DNA of 64,000 nt, from contig NZ_SJPT01000014.1 in NCBI RefSeq assembly GCF_007860095.1, positions 1 to 64,000 on the forward strand, in the 5' to 3' direction. The translations under genes and the position numbers were made by a program. Positions 47,187 to 57,355 of this stretch are shown piece by piece. The notes beneath the pieces were generated by a model, which saw only the letters and a list, made by a program, of their open reading frames with translations, made no database searches and was not told the DNA's origin. The DNA comes from Novipirellula galeiformis (GTDB taxonomy: Bacteria; Planctomycetota; Planctomycetia; Pirellulales; Pirellulaceae). Position 1 is the first letter of the stretch, and the number at the start of each line of letters is the position of its first letter.

Positions 47187-48617
47187 TCATGGTTTTGCGG
47201 GGATACGTCCAAGATGTTGCGTGATCAATTGCACCAATCGCTCGCTCGAAGCCACTTCCCCTACCGTGGTGCTGCGTGGAAACATCAGCTTGGGAATCAC
47301 CCCGCCGCCCGCCCTCTCGTATAGCGAGACATGTTTAGTGATGTAAGCTCCCGGCGTCGAGCCCGCCATCGTTTGACGTAGTTTCGCAGCATCAACGAGT
47401 TCCGACGCATGCTGCAACGCATCCGCATAGCGAGGTTTGGCTTCAAAGAGATAATCGTGGAAGGAGTTGAACGCTTTGGAGTCGACAAGCCAAACCGAGA
47501 TCGCCAGTCGAGCCAAGTCACAGGCCTCGACGTGAGCGGCGCCGGTTCGTTTGACCGTGGGGTTACAGGCGCGGTCCAGCGGTACCGGCAAGCAAACAAT
47601 GGCTAATGAATCGCCGTAACGTTTCTGGGCCTCGGTCAATGCGGCGTGGGTCCGTTGACAATGAGGACAGGTGTAATCGAACATTTCGACGAACACCAGC
47701 TCTGCATCTGGACGTCCGATAATCGGCCACTGAGACGTGTCGAGTTCGATGCCACCCAGAATTTTTGCGGTGTGTCGTTGCTTCGGTTCGCTTCCGGATG
47801 CTCCCGCCGCGATTTGATCCACTTGGGCGTGGACCAACATTCCCGGAGAGAACATCGCCATCACGATCGATTGGGGAATCAAGCTTGGCTGTGACGCACG
47901 AGTCGACGAGATCGGGGCTTCGAACAAGCTGGCATCCTCGTCGATCGCAGCCTCAGGAGTGGGTTGGATGGCGGACGGCACGGTGGGATAATTGATTGTT
48001 TCAAACGTATCGGGAGCCGGCGTAGCAAGCTGAATCGCGATCAACACGGCGACCGATGCGATTGCAGCAGGGACGATCTTCAATAGCGGTGCGATACCAA
48101 ACGGACGGTGTGTTAGCACGATGGCGGCGGCGATCCCTCCCGCAGCGTGGGCGACGAGACAATAGGGACACAGATGCTCAAGCCAGAACAGTTGCAGCCC
48201 GGTGAACCAAACTGCGGCGGTTCCTGCCGTAATCGCAGCAAAGCTGATGGCGGACCATCGATAACGCTCCATCGGCATCCGCAGACGCCCGACCATCAAC
48301 AATCCAATCAGGGTCGCGTGTGTCAGCATTGCCGGGATGCTAACGGGAACGGACAAAATCGTTGCCCAACGACTGTGCAATACGTGGTCGCAATTGAAAA
48401 GCGAACCACTGCAACCCGCGACCGAGCCAGACGTCAACGAGACCCAGGCGAGGTAGCCGCTACTTAGCAAGGCGACGCAGCTGCATGCCAACAGCATCCA
48501 TTTCACGGCAGGACGACGCATGGGACGGGATCGATGACGCGTTGGGCGACTTTGTACTTCACGTTGAAAAAGCGACCAAGGGAACGACGGGCGGTCAAGG
48601 AGATCGGCGGCGGACAT
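47187..48617 (-). CDS. VKOR-DsbA-type disulfide bond-forming fusion
   Basis: 476 residues from ATG 48617 (an in-frame start at 48677 adds 20 residues). Residues about 38-200 form a four- or five-helix membrane domain of the vitamin K epoxide reductase family: loop cysteines C69 and C76 (GCSGSLFNC), then active-site C150-P-Y-C153. A linker follows, then a thioredoxin-like domain with C317-P-H-C320 in FVEMFDYTCPHCQRTH, the DsbA/DsbC type. VKOR re-oxidises the fused Trx domain with quinone, driving disulfide formation in exported proteins. No DsbB is needed. Fits a genome full of Cys-bearing secreted proteins. Convergent with the giant surface protein gene. Confidence 0.93.
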   Translation of the reverse strand: MSAADLLDRPSFPWSLFQREVQSRPTRHRSRPMRRPAVKWMLLACSCVALLSSGYLAWVSLTSGSVAGCSGSLFNCDHVLHSRWATILSVPVSIPAMLTHATLIGLLMVGRLRMPMERYRWSAISFAAITAGTAAVWFTGLQLFWLEHLCPYCLVAHAAGGIAAAIVLTHRPFGIAPLLKIVPAAIASVAVLIAIQLATPAPDTFETINYPTVPSAIQPTPEAAIDEDASLFEAPISSTRASQPSLIPQSIVMAMFSPGMLVHAQVDQIAAGASGSEPKQRHTAKILGGIELDTSQWPIIGRPDAELVFVEMFDYTCPHCQRTHAALTEAQKRYGDSLAIVCLPVPLDRACNPTVKRTGAAHVEACDLARLAISVWLVDSKAFNSFHDYLFEAKPRYADALQHASELVDAAKLRQTMAGSTPGAYITKHVSLYERAGGGVIPKLMFPRSTTVGEVASSERLVQLITQHLGRIPAKP

Positions 48618-49269
48618 GGATTTCTCGTCGAAAAAAGGGGGCGCGTCATGATGGTAACTCAAGTGCTGCGATAGCAAACGCAGTTAGCGTGCCACGTCGT
48701 GGGGGCAATGCGGCCCCATTTAAAATATGGCTTGAATCGCGGATGAGATTGAGCCAAAAACGCGCCACGCCCCCCTTTCGAGCTGGCCCTCGCGTCGCAT
48801 TCTTGAGAGATTTGCGATCACGTTGAACGAAAAGGGCTCACGCATCGCGCGACCGCGGCAATCGTGAACCGACTCGGGCAATTTGACCCGGCAAGAGTCT
48901 GGTGTCGTACGCCACGAGGGCTATTGAAAATTGTCGCACCGCGAGATCAGCGGAGGCCACTTTAAAATGAAAATGAGGAGGGCAGACCTGGGCCGACGAC
49001 GATCTTCGCTCGAGTGGATTTCGACGGGTGATTTCAACCGAGGATTTTCTCTGTGAGTTTCTTGCAACGCGATACTTTTCGGTGAGATGATGGCGTCGGA
49101 GAGCGAGGGTTCGGATCGAACCATTTGAGCTGGCTCTCGTTCCATGGCATATTGTCCAAGGCATTCCATGGCATATTGATTGCGTCCCACGGTGAATTGC
49201 ATTCCACGGTGAGACGTGGGGCGAAAGGTTTAAAGACCGACTGCTACGAGTCGGGGCGGCGATGGTAGA
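48618..49269. other. 652-base spacer with two direct repeats
   Basis: TTCCATGGCATATTG is repeated 24 bases apart (49140-49154 and 49164-49178), and CCACGGTGA 17 bases apart (49187-49195 and 49204-49212), 60-130 bases before the kinase start. They may be regulator-binding sites or recent duplications. No coding region is supported. Confidence 0.55.
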
Positions 49270-50442
49270 ATGGCTCTCATGCGAATCAACACTGAAACCA
49301 AAGACGAAATCAGTAACGATTGCTTCCGAGCGATCGCGAATTACACCTATGACTGGGAAAGTTGGCACTCACCCGATGGGCGGTTGTTGTGGGTCAATGC
49401 GGCGGTCGAGCGGATGACGGGGTATCGACCCGAAGAATGTTTAGCGATGGCGGATTACCCCTTGCCTATGGTCGCCCCGGAGGACCGCGATCGGATGGCT
49501 GAGGTGATGCGCGAGGCCAAGGCGGGAAATTTTGGGAACGACGTCGATTTTCGCGCCATTCATCGCGACGGTAGTGATCGCTGGATGGCCGTTTCGTGGC
49601 AACCGATGTACGACGAATTTGCCCAGCACCTGGGGTTCCGTGCGAGTGTGCGTGACTTTACCGAACGTCACCAACTTCGCGAACAGTTGCGGTTGCACGC
49701 GGAGCATCTCGAGCAACTCGTACAAGAACGCACCGCTCGCATTGCCCAGCTTGAAATGCATCGCCGAAAAATGGAGAAACTGGCTGCTCTAGGGCAACTT
49801 GCCGCGGGCGTTGCACACGAAGTAAACAATCCGCTGGCGGGAATTCGTAATGCATTCGCGCTGTTCAAAGCCGACCTGAAGCCGGAGCATGAGCATTTTG
49901 AGTTGCTCGAATTGATCGATAGCGAAATCGAACGCATCAGCTCGATCACCCATCAGATGTACCAACTGTACCGGCCGGGACCGCAGCACCGAGTTCCCTT
50001 CACGATCGAAAAGGCGATCGTCGATGTGGTTTCATTATTGGAACCGTTGATGCACGAAGCGGAGGTGACAATCGATCTGCAGTGCCGTGATTCGTCGACG
50101 CAAGTGACTCTGCCCGAAGGCGAGGTGAAGCAAATTTTATTGAATCTGATTCGCAACGCGATTCAGGCGTCCAGCCCAGGTCAATCGGTTGCAATCGACG
50201 TGGTCGCTTCGGAGCAATCGGTACGAGTGGTGGTCACCGATCACGGTGAAGGGATCGACAACGAAGCGCTGCCGCATATCTTTGACCCTTTCTTCAGCAC
50301 CAAATCGGGCCATTTGAAGCAAGGAATGGGATTGGGGTTATCGGTTTCGCGGAGTTTGATTGAAGCGATGGGAGGTTCGATCGAGGTCGAGAGTCGGTTG
50401 GGTGAAGGGTCGGAGTTCGGTGCCGTATTTCAGAAGATTTAG
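49270..50442 (+). CDS. PAS-domain sensor histidine kinase
   Basis: 390 residues. No membrane helix, so a cytoplasmic sensor. PAS domain 15-132 ([29 protein letters not shown]-type [24 protein letters not shown]), coiled coil 133-170, H-box with phosphoacceptor His183 in [13 protein letters not shown]-box ([14 protein letters not shown]), G1 (VTDHGEGI), F-box ([10 protein letters not shown]) and G2 ([12 protein letters not shown]). Full HisKA-HATPase set. The sigma-54-dependent response regulator is the next gene (174-base gap), its presumed partner. NtrB-like rather than hybrid. Confidence 0.95.
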   Translation: MALMRINTETKDEISNDCFRAIANYTYDWESWHSPDGRLLWVNAAVERMTGYRPEECLAMADYPLPMVAPEDRDRMAEVMREAKAGNFGNDVDFRAIHRDGSDRWMAVSWQPMYDEFAQHLGFRASVRDFTERHQLREQLRLHAEHLEQLVQERTARIAQLEMHRRKMEKLAALGQLAAGVAHEVNNPLAGIRNAFALFKADLKPEHEHFELLELIDSEIERISSITHQMYQLYRPGPQHRVPFTIEKAIVDVVSLLEPLMHEAEVTIDLQCRDSSTQVTLPEGEVKQILLNLIRNAIQASSPGQSVAIDVVASEQSVRVVVTDHGEGIDNEALPHIFDPFFSTKSGHLKQGMGLGLSVSRSLIEAMGGSIEVESRLGEGSEFGAVFQKI

Positions 50443-50615
50443 GGTGCCCCAGATCGGCCCCAGCGTTATTGATGCAGCGACAATTTCGCCACGTTCGGTT
50501 GCCGAGTGATGCTCTCGCGTTGCCGCGATATTGGTTTTCTAATTCTCTGTGATTCGATTTCGTCGATTCACCGTAAGTCCACGTGACGTTAGCTACTAAA
50601 TTCAACAAATCTGCT

Positions 50616-52013
50616 ATGAACGATACACCTCTTGCCCGAATTTTAATCGCCGATGACGAGCCGCTCTATTTGCGCACCACGGGGGAATTGCTGCGCAAGT
50701 CGGGTTATCGATGCGTTTGTGTTGCGGATGCCGATGCGGCGCTCGCAGCGCTCAACAGTGAGCCCTTCGATCTCGTCCTTTCGGACCTCAACATGCCCGG
50801 CAACTTGAAACTGGAATTGCTCCGCGAGGGACGCCGGAATTGGTCTCATATTCCTTTGATCGTTGTCACCGGAGTCCCCTCGGTGCCGACCGCGATTGAG
50901 AGCATTCGGCTGGGGATTGCGGACTACTTACTCAAGCCGGTCAAGTTCGAAGATCTGCTTAGCAGCGTGCGACGCGCCCTGGCGTTACCCTCCAACTCGC
51001 TGCCTGCGGTCGAACGCAGCGAAATCGAGCGGGTTGGATTGACTGAGAAATTCCCTGAAATAATCGGGCGCAGCGCCGCGATGCTGGAGTTATTCGACAT
51101 CATCGATCGAGTGGCCGAAACCGATACCAACATCTTGATCACGGGCGAAAGTGGAACGGGGAAAGAGATTGTCGCCAAGGCGATTCACCAACATAGTCAA
51201 CGTCGCGATAACAATTTTCAAGTCATCGATTGCACCGCGATCCCCGAATCGTTGTTCGAATCGGTTTTGTTTGGGCACGTCAAGGGTTCCTTTACCGGTG
51301 CGGTGAAGGACCAATCCGGTTTGCTCAGTCATGGTCACCGAGGAACGGCGTTTTTTGACGAGCTGGGGGAGTTGCCCGCAGCTTCTCAGGCCAAGCTGTT
51401 GCGAGCGATCCAAGAGCAAACATTTACCCCGGTGGGCAAAAATACTCCAATCAAAGTCGATACTCGGTTCATTTGTGCGACGAACCGCGATTTGGAGTTC
51501 GAAGTCAGGGAGGGACGGTTCCGCCGCGACCTGTTTTATCGCCTTGGTGTGATTCACATCATGTTGCCACCGCTGCGCGAACGTGGTGACGATGTGATCC
51601 TGTTAGCTGAGCGATTCCTGCCGCAACTGCGCTCGGCTAGGTCATCGGTGGTTGGTTTCTCCGACGAGACGCTCGATTGTTTTCGTCAATACGATTGGCC
51701 TGGCAACATTCGCGAACTTCGAAATGCGATTGAGCGAGCGGCGGCGTTGTCTCGATCGGAGTTAATCCAAGTCGCGGATCTGCCCGAACCGCTTCGGCGT
51801 CCCCCAACCGATGGCAAAGCGGCGGGCTCGGTGATTGGCAATGCCTCGCGCGACAAAGCTTTGGGGAACGCGGAGCACTCCTATCTCACATCCCTCCTTG
51901 AAAAACACAGCGGAAACATTTCGCAAGCGGCACAACAAGCGGGACTCTCGCGTCAAGGAATGCATAAGCTGTTAAAAAAACATGAGATCGCTGCGGCGGA
52001 TTATCGCCAATAG
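50616..52013 (+). CDS. Sigma-54-dependent response regulator (NtrC family)
   Basis: 465 residues from ATG 50616 (the frame extends to 50583 but the receiver starts here). Receiver 8-125 with the acidic pocket DD13-14 and phosphoacceptor Asp57 (DLVLSD57LNMPG). AAA+ domain about 145-380: Walker A GESGTGKE (177-184), sigma-54 contact loop GSFTGA (224-229), in place of the common GAFTGA, then the Walker B segment [14 protein letters not shown] and the arginine-finger region. C-terminal Fis-type helix-turn-helix ([21 protein letters not shown]). It should activate sigma-54 promoters after phosphorylation by the kinase 49270-50442. Target genes cannot be told from sequence. Confidence 0.95.
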   Translation: MNDTPLARILIADDEPLYLRTTGELLRKSGYRCVCVADADAALAALNSEPFDLVLSDLNMPGNLKLELLREGRRNWSHIPLIVVTGVPSVPTAIESIRLGIADYLLKPVKFEDLLSSVRRALALPSNSLPAVERSEIERVGLTEKFPEIIGRSAAMLELFDIIDRVAETDTNILITGESGTGKEIVAKAIHQHSQRRDNNFQVIDCTAIPESLFESVLFGHVKGSFTGAVKDQSGLLSHGHRGTAFFDELGELPAASQAKLLRAIQEQTFTPVGKNTPIKVDTRFICATNRDLEFEVREGRFRRDLFYRLGVIHIMLPPLRERGDDVILLAERFLPQLRSARSSVVGFSDETLDCFRQYDWPGNIRELRNAIERAAALSRSELIQVADLPEPLRRPPTDGKAAGSVIGNASRDKALGNAEHSYLTSLLEKHSGNISQAAQQAGLSRQGMHKLLKKHEIAAADYRQ

Positions 52014-52135
52014 AACACTCGGGAACGCGACATGGCGATGAATCGGATGGCGGCGGCATCGGAATTGCACGACCGCAGTGACATGGAGAACGCGTGTCTC
52101 CGCATTCGGTTCATTCTCATTCAAGGACGGTTCTT

Positions 52136-52495
52136 GTGTCGATCGATCAATGGAGTCAGCAAAACGAATGGCTCAATTCTTATCAAACGGCGTTGCAAAC
52201 GGTGACGCATGGTTTGATTCAAAACCTTTGCGTCGACGCCGAAGTCGAAGCGGTCAGGGTTCGAGGGACGGCAACGTCGTATTATGGCGTTCAGCTTGCG
52301 ATTCACGCCACGCGGCAATTTAGCCGCCAACACGCCCTGTTTGCCTGGACGGAGCTTTCGCTGGAGGTTCACGGGCGATCGTTGCGGCTCGTCGTTCCTC
52401 ACCCACCCAAGCGAACTCGATTGCACGCAACGTTAACTCCCCGCGACACGCGACAACGGGCGTTGACGTCGTGGCGGCAGCACGAGCGTGTTTGA
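52136..52495 (+). CDS. Small BON-like protein
   Basis: About 119 residues from GTG 52136 with AAGGACGG eight bases upstream; an ATG at 52094 would lengthen it by 14. The middle has the BON-domain-like pattern GLIQNLCVDAEVEAVRVRGTATSYYGVQLAI, with the V-x-G-x-x-x-S-Y-Y-x-x-Q motif, which in BON proteins binds phospholipid or partner membranes. No signal peptide, so it is probably cytoplasmic or needs a different start. Lies between the response regulator and rnk in the same direction. Confidence 0.55.
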   Translation: MSIDQWSQQNEWLNSYQTALQTVTHGLIQNLCVDAEVEAVRVRGTATSYYGVQLAIHATRQFSRQHALFAWTELSLEVHGRSLRLVVPHPPKRTRLHATLTPRDTRQRALTSWRQHERV

Positions 52496-52786
52496 GCTCT
52501 CGTCTTAGCCGTCGTCCTTTTCAAAAAAAGTTCGACAACTTCCCTGTTCTTGGCAAATTACGATCACTTCCCCGCTCATCTTCGTGTCTAGCCAATGAGT
52601 TTGGTCCAGCGGTTGCAATGGGAAGCAACGGCCGTGGGGCATTGACGCGATTGAAAGAGGAATGCACCGCTTTGTGCGCGTTGATCACTGTGGTCGCGTC
52701 TTCCGTTTTGATGTTGCTGAGCTGCTTGGCGACCCCCTTTTCAGTTTTCTTTTTCTTCAACATCACCCCCGATATGGAACACTCCC

Positions 52787-53200
52787 GTGGCCACTAAGAA
52801 AATTGTCATCACTCGCAATGACTATGAGCGACTCGATAAAGTTCTGGCCAGTGCCTTCACTCGAGCGATCAGTGACAAGACTAGCTTGAAAGATTTGCGC
52901 GGCGAATTGGATGCTGCCAAAGTCGTTGAGTCGCAGAAAGTGCCACCGGACGTGGTGACCATGGATTCGATCGTAAAACTCCTCGATTTGGAGACCAAAG
53001 AGATCGAAACTTATACCCTCGTTTATCCTGAAGAGGCTAACATCGCCTCCGGCAAGTTGTCGATTCTGGCTCCGATCGGTACTGCGATTCTTGGCTGTCG
53101 GACCGGTGATGTGGTGCGTTGGAAGGTACCAAGCGGGGAATGCAAAATGCGGATCGAAGAGATTGTGTTCCAACCCGAACGCGAAACGATGCCCACCTAG
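52787..53200 (+). CDS. rnk: Nucleoside diphosphate kinase regulator (Rnk)
   Basis: 137 residues, GTG start at 52787 (A-T-K-K-I). N-terminal coiled coil (DYERLDKVLASAFTRAIS) followed by a GreA/GreB C-terminal FKBP-like domain (PPDVVTMDSIVKLLDLET, EEANIASGKLSILAPIGTAILGCRTGDVVRW). Rnk binds RNA polymerase's secondary channel region without cleaving RNA and influences nucleotide pools. Length and pattern are normal for the family. Confidence 0.92.
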   Translation: MATKKIVITRNDYERLDKVLASAFTRAISDKTSLKDLRGELDAAKVVESQKVPPDVVTMDSIVKLLDLETKEIETYTLVYPEEANIASGKLSILAPIGTAILGCRTGDVVRWKVPSGECKMRIEEIVFQPERETMPT

Positions 53201-53227
53201 CAGAGCGGTCCTTCGCAAGCCAAAGCA

Positions 53228-53242
53228 GGGGCCGTTGGCCCC
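53228..53242 (+). terminator. Short GC hairpin after rnk
   Basis: GGGGCC-GTT-GGCCCC, 6-bp stem, 28 bases past the stop. No T-run. Weak terminator candidate. Confidence 0.4.
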
Positions 53243-54037
53243 GTGGTGAGGTTCATCCGGCCGCTGGATTGTGACTGATAAACCAGACCAACCAAATCAC
53301 GCATCTCTTCATCCGGCGGGACCGGTTTCTCACCGCCCTCGCTTGGCGAGTTGGTCTTAGACGAGTCCCAGAGCCGAGGCGTTAGCGGCAGCGTCGATTA
53401 TGTGAACCGCGTTGGTTTTCTGCGATCCTTGCGGAGGGCCGTGACGAGCGGGCCAACGGACAACCCGACGGTTCGTAAAATCGCTGTTGCGTGCCCCGCC
53501 GAATGTTTTCATAACGATGGGAACCAGACTCGTTGGTGGCGATTGGGATAAATCAGCTACCCCTTGTGAGGTGAGCGTTTATGGGGTGTCGGTGAGCGAG
53601 AGGTGCAAAACGGGCGCAGCGAACCAGCGTTCGATTTTGCGGTCACGATGCGCCACTGATGCGATGCGCCCCATGAAACACGCCCCATGAAACACGGGCG
53701 ATGTAACGCGATGCGTTGCCTAGTGTGTGCAACCCGAGGGGGACCGTTACGACCATCCGTCAGGGGAGTCCAGACGGCATTGCCAGATCCAACGGCCCTG
53801 ATCTAACGGCATCGTCGCATGTGGGTTTTGATGGTACATTGCCACCGTCAATCCGATCCGCACTAGCGCGTGGAGGTTGGCGAGAAGGGTGCAGGGGATT
53901 TCGTAGAGCAGGGTGAGACCGACGTCAAAAAAAGCCTCGTTGACGCGGATTAGCGTTGACGGCAATCAGCGTGCTCCGCTGATCCATCCCGATTTCATTT
54001 ACAGACAAGTGTCCGAATTCACGAACCAAGTTTGAGT
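53243..54037. other. Long gap, no supported gene
   Basis: About 800 bases between rnk and nhaA. A short direct repeat GCCCCATGAAACAC occurs about 53667-53696. Frames in the region are short and unsupported. The nhaA promoter must lie at its right end; no Na+- or SAH-responsive RNA motif was recognised. Confidence 0.5.
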
Positions 54038-55420
54038 ATGATTGAATCAACAGTGCACGACGGTGAAGGTCGTGATCCAAAGGTGCCCGTTCGTGACGCT
54101 TCCACGCTAATGCCCAAGCAACCGATTGACCGTCTGGTTCGTCCGGTTGCTCATTTTCTACATATCGAAGCCACCAGCGGCATCGTGCTGATGATTTGTA
54201 CGGTGGTCGCAATCGGTTTGGCGAATTCGCCTTGGGCGGACTCTTATTTGAGCGTTTGGAAGACGGAGGTGGGCTTCTCGTTCGGATCCTGGGAGTTCCA
54301 ACATTCGCTGCGTCACATCATCAACGACGGCTTGATGGCACTCTTCTTTTTCGTGATCGGATTAGAAGTCAAACGCGAACTCGTGCATGGCGCTTTGGCC
54401 GATATTCGCAGTGCGATACTGCCAATTGCAGCGGCGTTGGGTGGGATGGTGGTCCCGGCGGGCATTTATTTGGCACTGCAATACGATCAACCGGCCGCGC
54501 GTGGTTGGGGGATTCCGATGGCAACGGATATTGCGTTTGTGGTCGGCTGTTTAGCGTTGTTGGGTTCGCGGGTCCCGAATAGCTTGCGTGTGTTATTGCT
54601 ATCGCTTGCGATTGTTGATGACATCGGAGCCATTATCGTGATTGCGATTGGATATACAAACGATTTGGATCTTCGGTTCTTGATGCTCGCGGGTGTCGGT
54701 ATTGGGATCGTTCATTTCTTTTCGCGGGTTGGTATTCGCCGGTTTCCTCCGTACATCGTCGCGGGTTTGGTTGCTTGGTTTGCGTTCCACGAGTCGGGCG
54801 TTCATGCAACCTTGGCTGGGGTCATTTTGGGATTGATGACTCCCGCTAAAGCAACGATTGTGCCGAGCCATTTTTATGAGTACTTGAACAGCACAAGCGA
54901 GTCGTTTGGAGGCGGAGATTGGACGTCATTCAAGGGCCGGGCTGCAAAGGTACGCGAGGTTCAACGTTTGACGCGTGAGACGGTTTCGCCACTGGAGTAC
55001 CTCGAAACGACGCTCCACCCGTGGAGCAGTTTTCTGATCATTCCCGTCTTTGCACTGGCCAATGCCGGCGTGCCGTTTGAATTGGCAAATGTCAGTGACC
55101 CGGTCGCCATCGCGGTGGTTTTAGGATTGCTGGTCGGCAAACCGGTCGGAGTGCTGTTGTTCAGCGCGGTGACGGTTTGGTTGGGATGGGCCAAAATGCC
55201 CGAGCGACTGACTTGGCGAATTTTGACGGCAGGCAGCTTTTTGGCGGGCATCGGATTCACCATGGCGTTGTTCATTGACGGTTTGGCGTTCGGTGACGAA
55301 GGTTTCGATACGGCCAAGACCGGCGTCTTGATAGGATCAGGTCTCAGCGCCGTGTGCGGTATGGTGCTGTTGCTGGTGATGCTTCCCAAAGCGGGCGTCT
55401 CTCGTTCCGAGGCGAGCTAG
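54038..55420 (+). CDS. nhaA: Na+/H+ antiporter NhaA
   Basis: 460 residues, longer than E. coli NhaA (388) because of a longer cytoplasmic N-terminus (1-45) and an insert before the last helices (about 285-325, Glu/Lys-rich). The transmembrane core is well conserved; the catalytic Asp pair is seen in AIVDDIGAI, and the trans-membrane IV/XI half-helix region in PMATDIAFVVGCLALLG. Exchanges Na+ (or Li+) for H+ across the inner membrane and matters for a marine, slightly alkaline habitat. Start at ATG 54038; a TTG six bases upstream is possible. Single gene. Confidence 0.95.
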   Translation: MIESTVHDGEGRDPKVPVRDASTLMPKQPIDRLVRPVAHFLHIEATSGIVLMICTVVAIGLANSPWADSYLSVWKTEVGFSFGSWEFQHSLRHIINDGLMALFFFVIGLEVKRELVHGALADIRSAILPIAAALGGMVVPAGIYLALQYDQPAARGWGIPMATDIAFVVGCLALLGSRVPNSLRVLLLSLAIVDDIGAIIVIAIGYTNDLDLRFLMLAGVGIGIVHFFSRVGIRRFPPYIVAGLVAWFAFHESGVHATLAGVILGLMTPAKATIVPSHFYEYLNSTSESFGGGDWTSFKGRAAKVREVQRLTRETVSPLEYLETTLHPWSSFLIIPVFALANAGVPFELANVSDPVAIAVVLGLLVGKPVGVLLFSAVTVWLGWAKMPERLTWRILTAGSFLAGIGFTMALFIDGLAFGDEGFDTAKTGVLIGSGLSAVCGMVLLLVMLPKAGVSRSEAS

Positions 55421-56040
55421 AGGTCGCTTGGGGTCGCCGGAATTTGAGTGCCCGCGACCCGCCGTGGTCGAAACGAGCTCGTTGTGTTGGCTTAGCCATG
55501 CCGACGATAGTGCCCTAGGGAGTGTTTTTCTACGCCTGGTTTGATGTCGCAGGATTCCCCAGCGACGCGCTGCGGTGGATTGCGCTGCGGTCAATTGGCA
55601 CGCGCCAGCGATTGCCTCGCTGGCCGTTTGGCTCAGCAAAGGCGGGCCGAAGCCGGCGGGGTGTCGTGATCGACGCGCCAGCCTGTTTGGCGGACGAACG
55701 AGTGGAAAAGTCGCTGCGGTTTACGTATGCTGTAGCGCAGAGGGGCGAGCATGACTTCGGCTCTCGACAAGTGTCCCGCCGTCACCCTGTCCTTTGTTTC
55801 CGTGTTTACTAGCCTTCGGTTGGTCCGGATTTTCTTTGCGTCTTCGTTGTTTCCGTCTGCACGTCGTTGGGCGGTGCGATTAGAAGACGCTGTATCGAGA
55901 GCCATGGACCGTTAGCAAACTCGTTCGTCTTCGGGAATCGTCTTCGGGAACGAACGATGTTGTCACGCGCATCGAGCGGCCACTTGTGAATTCTAAATGG
56001 ACACCGTGATCCTTCCTTCACCCTGCAAGAGATACCATCC
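55421..56040. other. 620-base gap without supported gene
   Basis: Short overlapping frames only. A CGTCTTCGGGAA direct repeat is seen around 55925-55950. No promoter or RNA motif recognised. Confidence 0.4.
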
Positions 56041-57204
56041 ATGCGATTGACCCTGCTCATTTCCGTTTTTACCGTCGGTTGTCAGCTTGGCCTGTTTGCC
56101 ATCGAAGCAATCGCCAACGAAGCCATTATCGACGCCAGCAAGTTTTCCACGCTTCAGGAAGCTGCCGATGCCGTTCCTGCATCGGGAGGAGTGCTGCAGA
56201 TCCCACCGGGGACGCATGAGATTAGCGAGCCGCTGGTGATCAAAACGGGTGACACACGCATCGTTGGGGTCGGCGCCGCGTCGCACATCGTCAATAAGAA
56301 TACCGAGGGAAAGCCTGCGATTTTGATCCAAAACCCTGCCTATTCGGGTAAAGTCACGCCTTCGAAAGAGCGTTTGTGGCGAGTCAGCGTCGCCGACTTA
56401 CGCGTTACCGGAAATGAGAAAAGCGGTGCGGGAATTGAGGCTCGCTATATCGAAGAGATCATGGTTCATGGCGTGACAAGCAGTTACCACGGTGGCGACG
56501 GGTTGCATTTGTATTTCTGTTACGAAGACCCTCGTGTGAGCGATAATTTGTTCACCTACAACAAAAATTGCGGTGTCTACATCGAGGGCGGACACGACAT
56601 CATCGTTTCAGCCAATCATTTCGAGGAAAACCAGGACGGAGTCCAGTGTATTGATGCCTACAATTTGACGATGACGGGGAATAATCTCGATGACCATTTA
56701 GGCAATGGCGTTGTCATCGAGAACACCTATGGATCGGTGATCACGGGAAACATGATCGAAGAATGCCAAGGTTGGGCAATGGTGCTGGACCGCGATTGTT
56801 ATGGCATTACGCTCTCGGCCAACGTGATCGCGCACGATTTCGCCGGAGGCATTGATCTGCGCGACGCGCATGGTTGTGCGATTTCAGCCAATACCTTCAC
56901 GATCGTCAAAAATGCGGCCGTCGCGGTACGAAGTCACTCCGCGAGCATCACGATCAGCGCTAATAATTTTTGCGACACCTGGATCGGAAACGACGCCGAG
57001 GGTAAGCCGTTGCAACGACGAAAAAACAAGCCGACCAAGTTGGAAGCGAACCCCAACGAAGCGACTGGGATTCTATTGGAAAATTGCAAGTCCGTGGTGA
57101 TCTCAGGCAACTTGTTTTCGCGACTCAGCAGCGAAGCGGTGACTCAAGTGGGTGAGTGTAAAAAAATCCTGCTCAACGGCAACGGCATGTTCACGGATGA
57201 GTGA
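56041..57204 (+). CDS. Exported right-handed beta-helix protein
   Basis: 387 residues, signal peptide 1-27 (IEAIANE). Repeats of about 22 residues rich in N, G and aromatic residues (DNLFTYNKNCGVYIEGGHDI, ANHFEENQDGVQCIDAYNLT, GNNLDDHLGNGVVIENTYGS, GNMIEECQGWAMVLDRDCYG) build a right-handed parallel beta helix, as in pectate lyases and polysaccharide-modifying lyases. No clear lyase catalytic triad is visible. Possibly a carbohydrate-binding or carbohydrate-epimerase-type protein. Single gene. Confidence 0.9.
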   Translation: MRLTLLISVFTVGCQLGLFAIEAIANEAIIDASKFSTLQEAADAVPASGGVLQIPPGTHEISEPLVIKTGDTRIVGVGAASHIVNKNTEGKPAILIQNPAYSGKVTPSKERLWRVSVADLRVTGNEKSGAGIEARYIEEIMVHGVTSSYHGGDGLHLYFCYEDPRVSDNLFTYNKNCGVYIEGGHDIIVSANHFEENQDGVQCIDAYNLTMTGNNLDDHLGNGVVIENTYGSVITGNMIEECQGWAMVLDRDCYGITLSANVIAHDFAGGIDLRDAHGCAISANTFTIVKNAAVAVRSHSASITISANNFCDTWIGNDAEGKPLQRRKNKPTKLEANPNEATGILLENCKSVVISGNLFSRLSSEAVTQVGECKKILLNGNGMFTDE

Positions 57205-57355
57205 GCGGTTGTCATCAGAACGGTCGACGAAGAAACGCTGGCAGGTTAGTGCGCGATGCGGTCTGCGTAGGAGAGCTCACGCGGACCGGTGAACTCGCTT
57301 GGTCCTGCCCTTTTAGGGTGACAGCGTTAAACGGGGGCACACCCGCGATTGACTC

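Noticed and set aside
53660-53700. GCCCCATGAAACAC repeat as an insertion-site duplication
   Set aside because: Two copies are adjacent without an intervening element, so simple local duplication is enough.
53243-54037. Riboswitch upstream of nhaA
   Set aside because: No conserved secondary structure or known motif recognised by eye.
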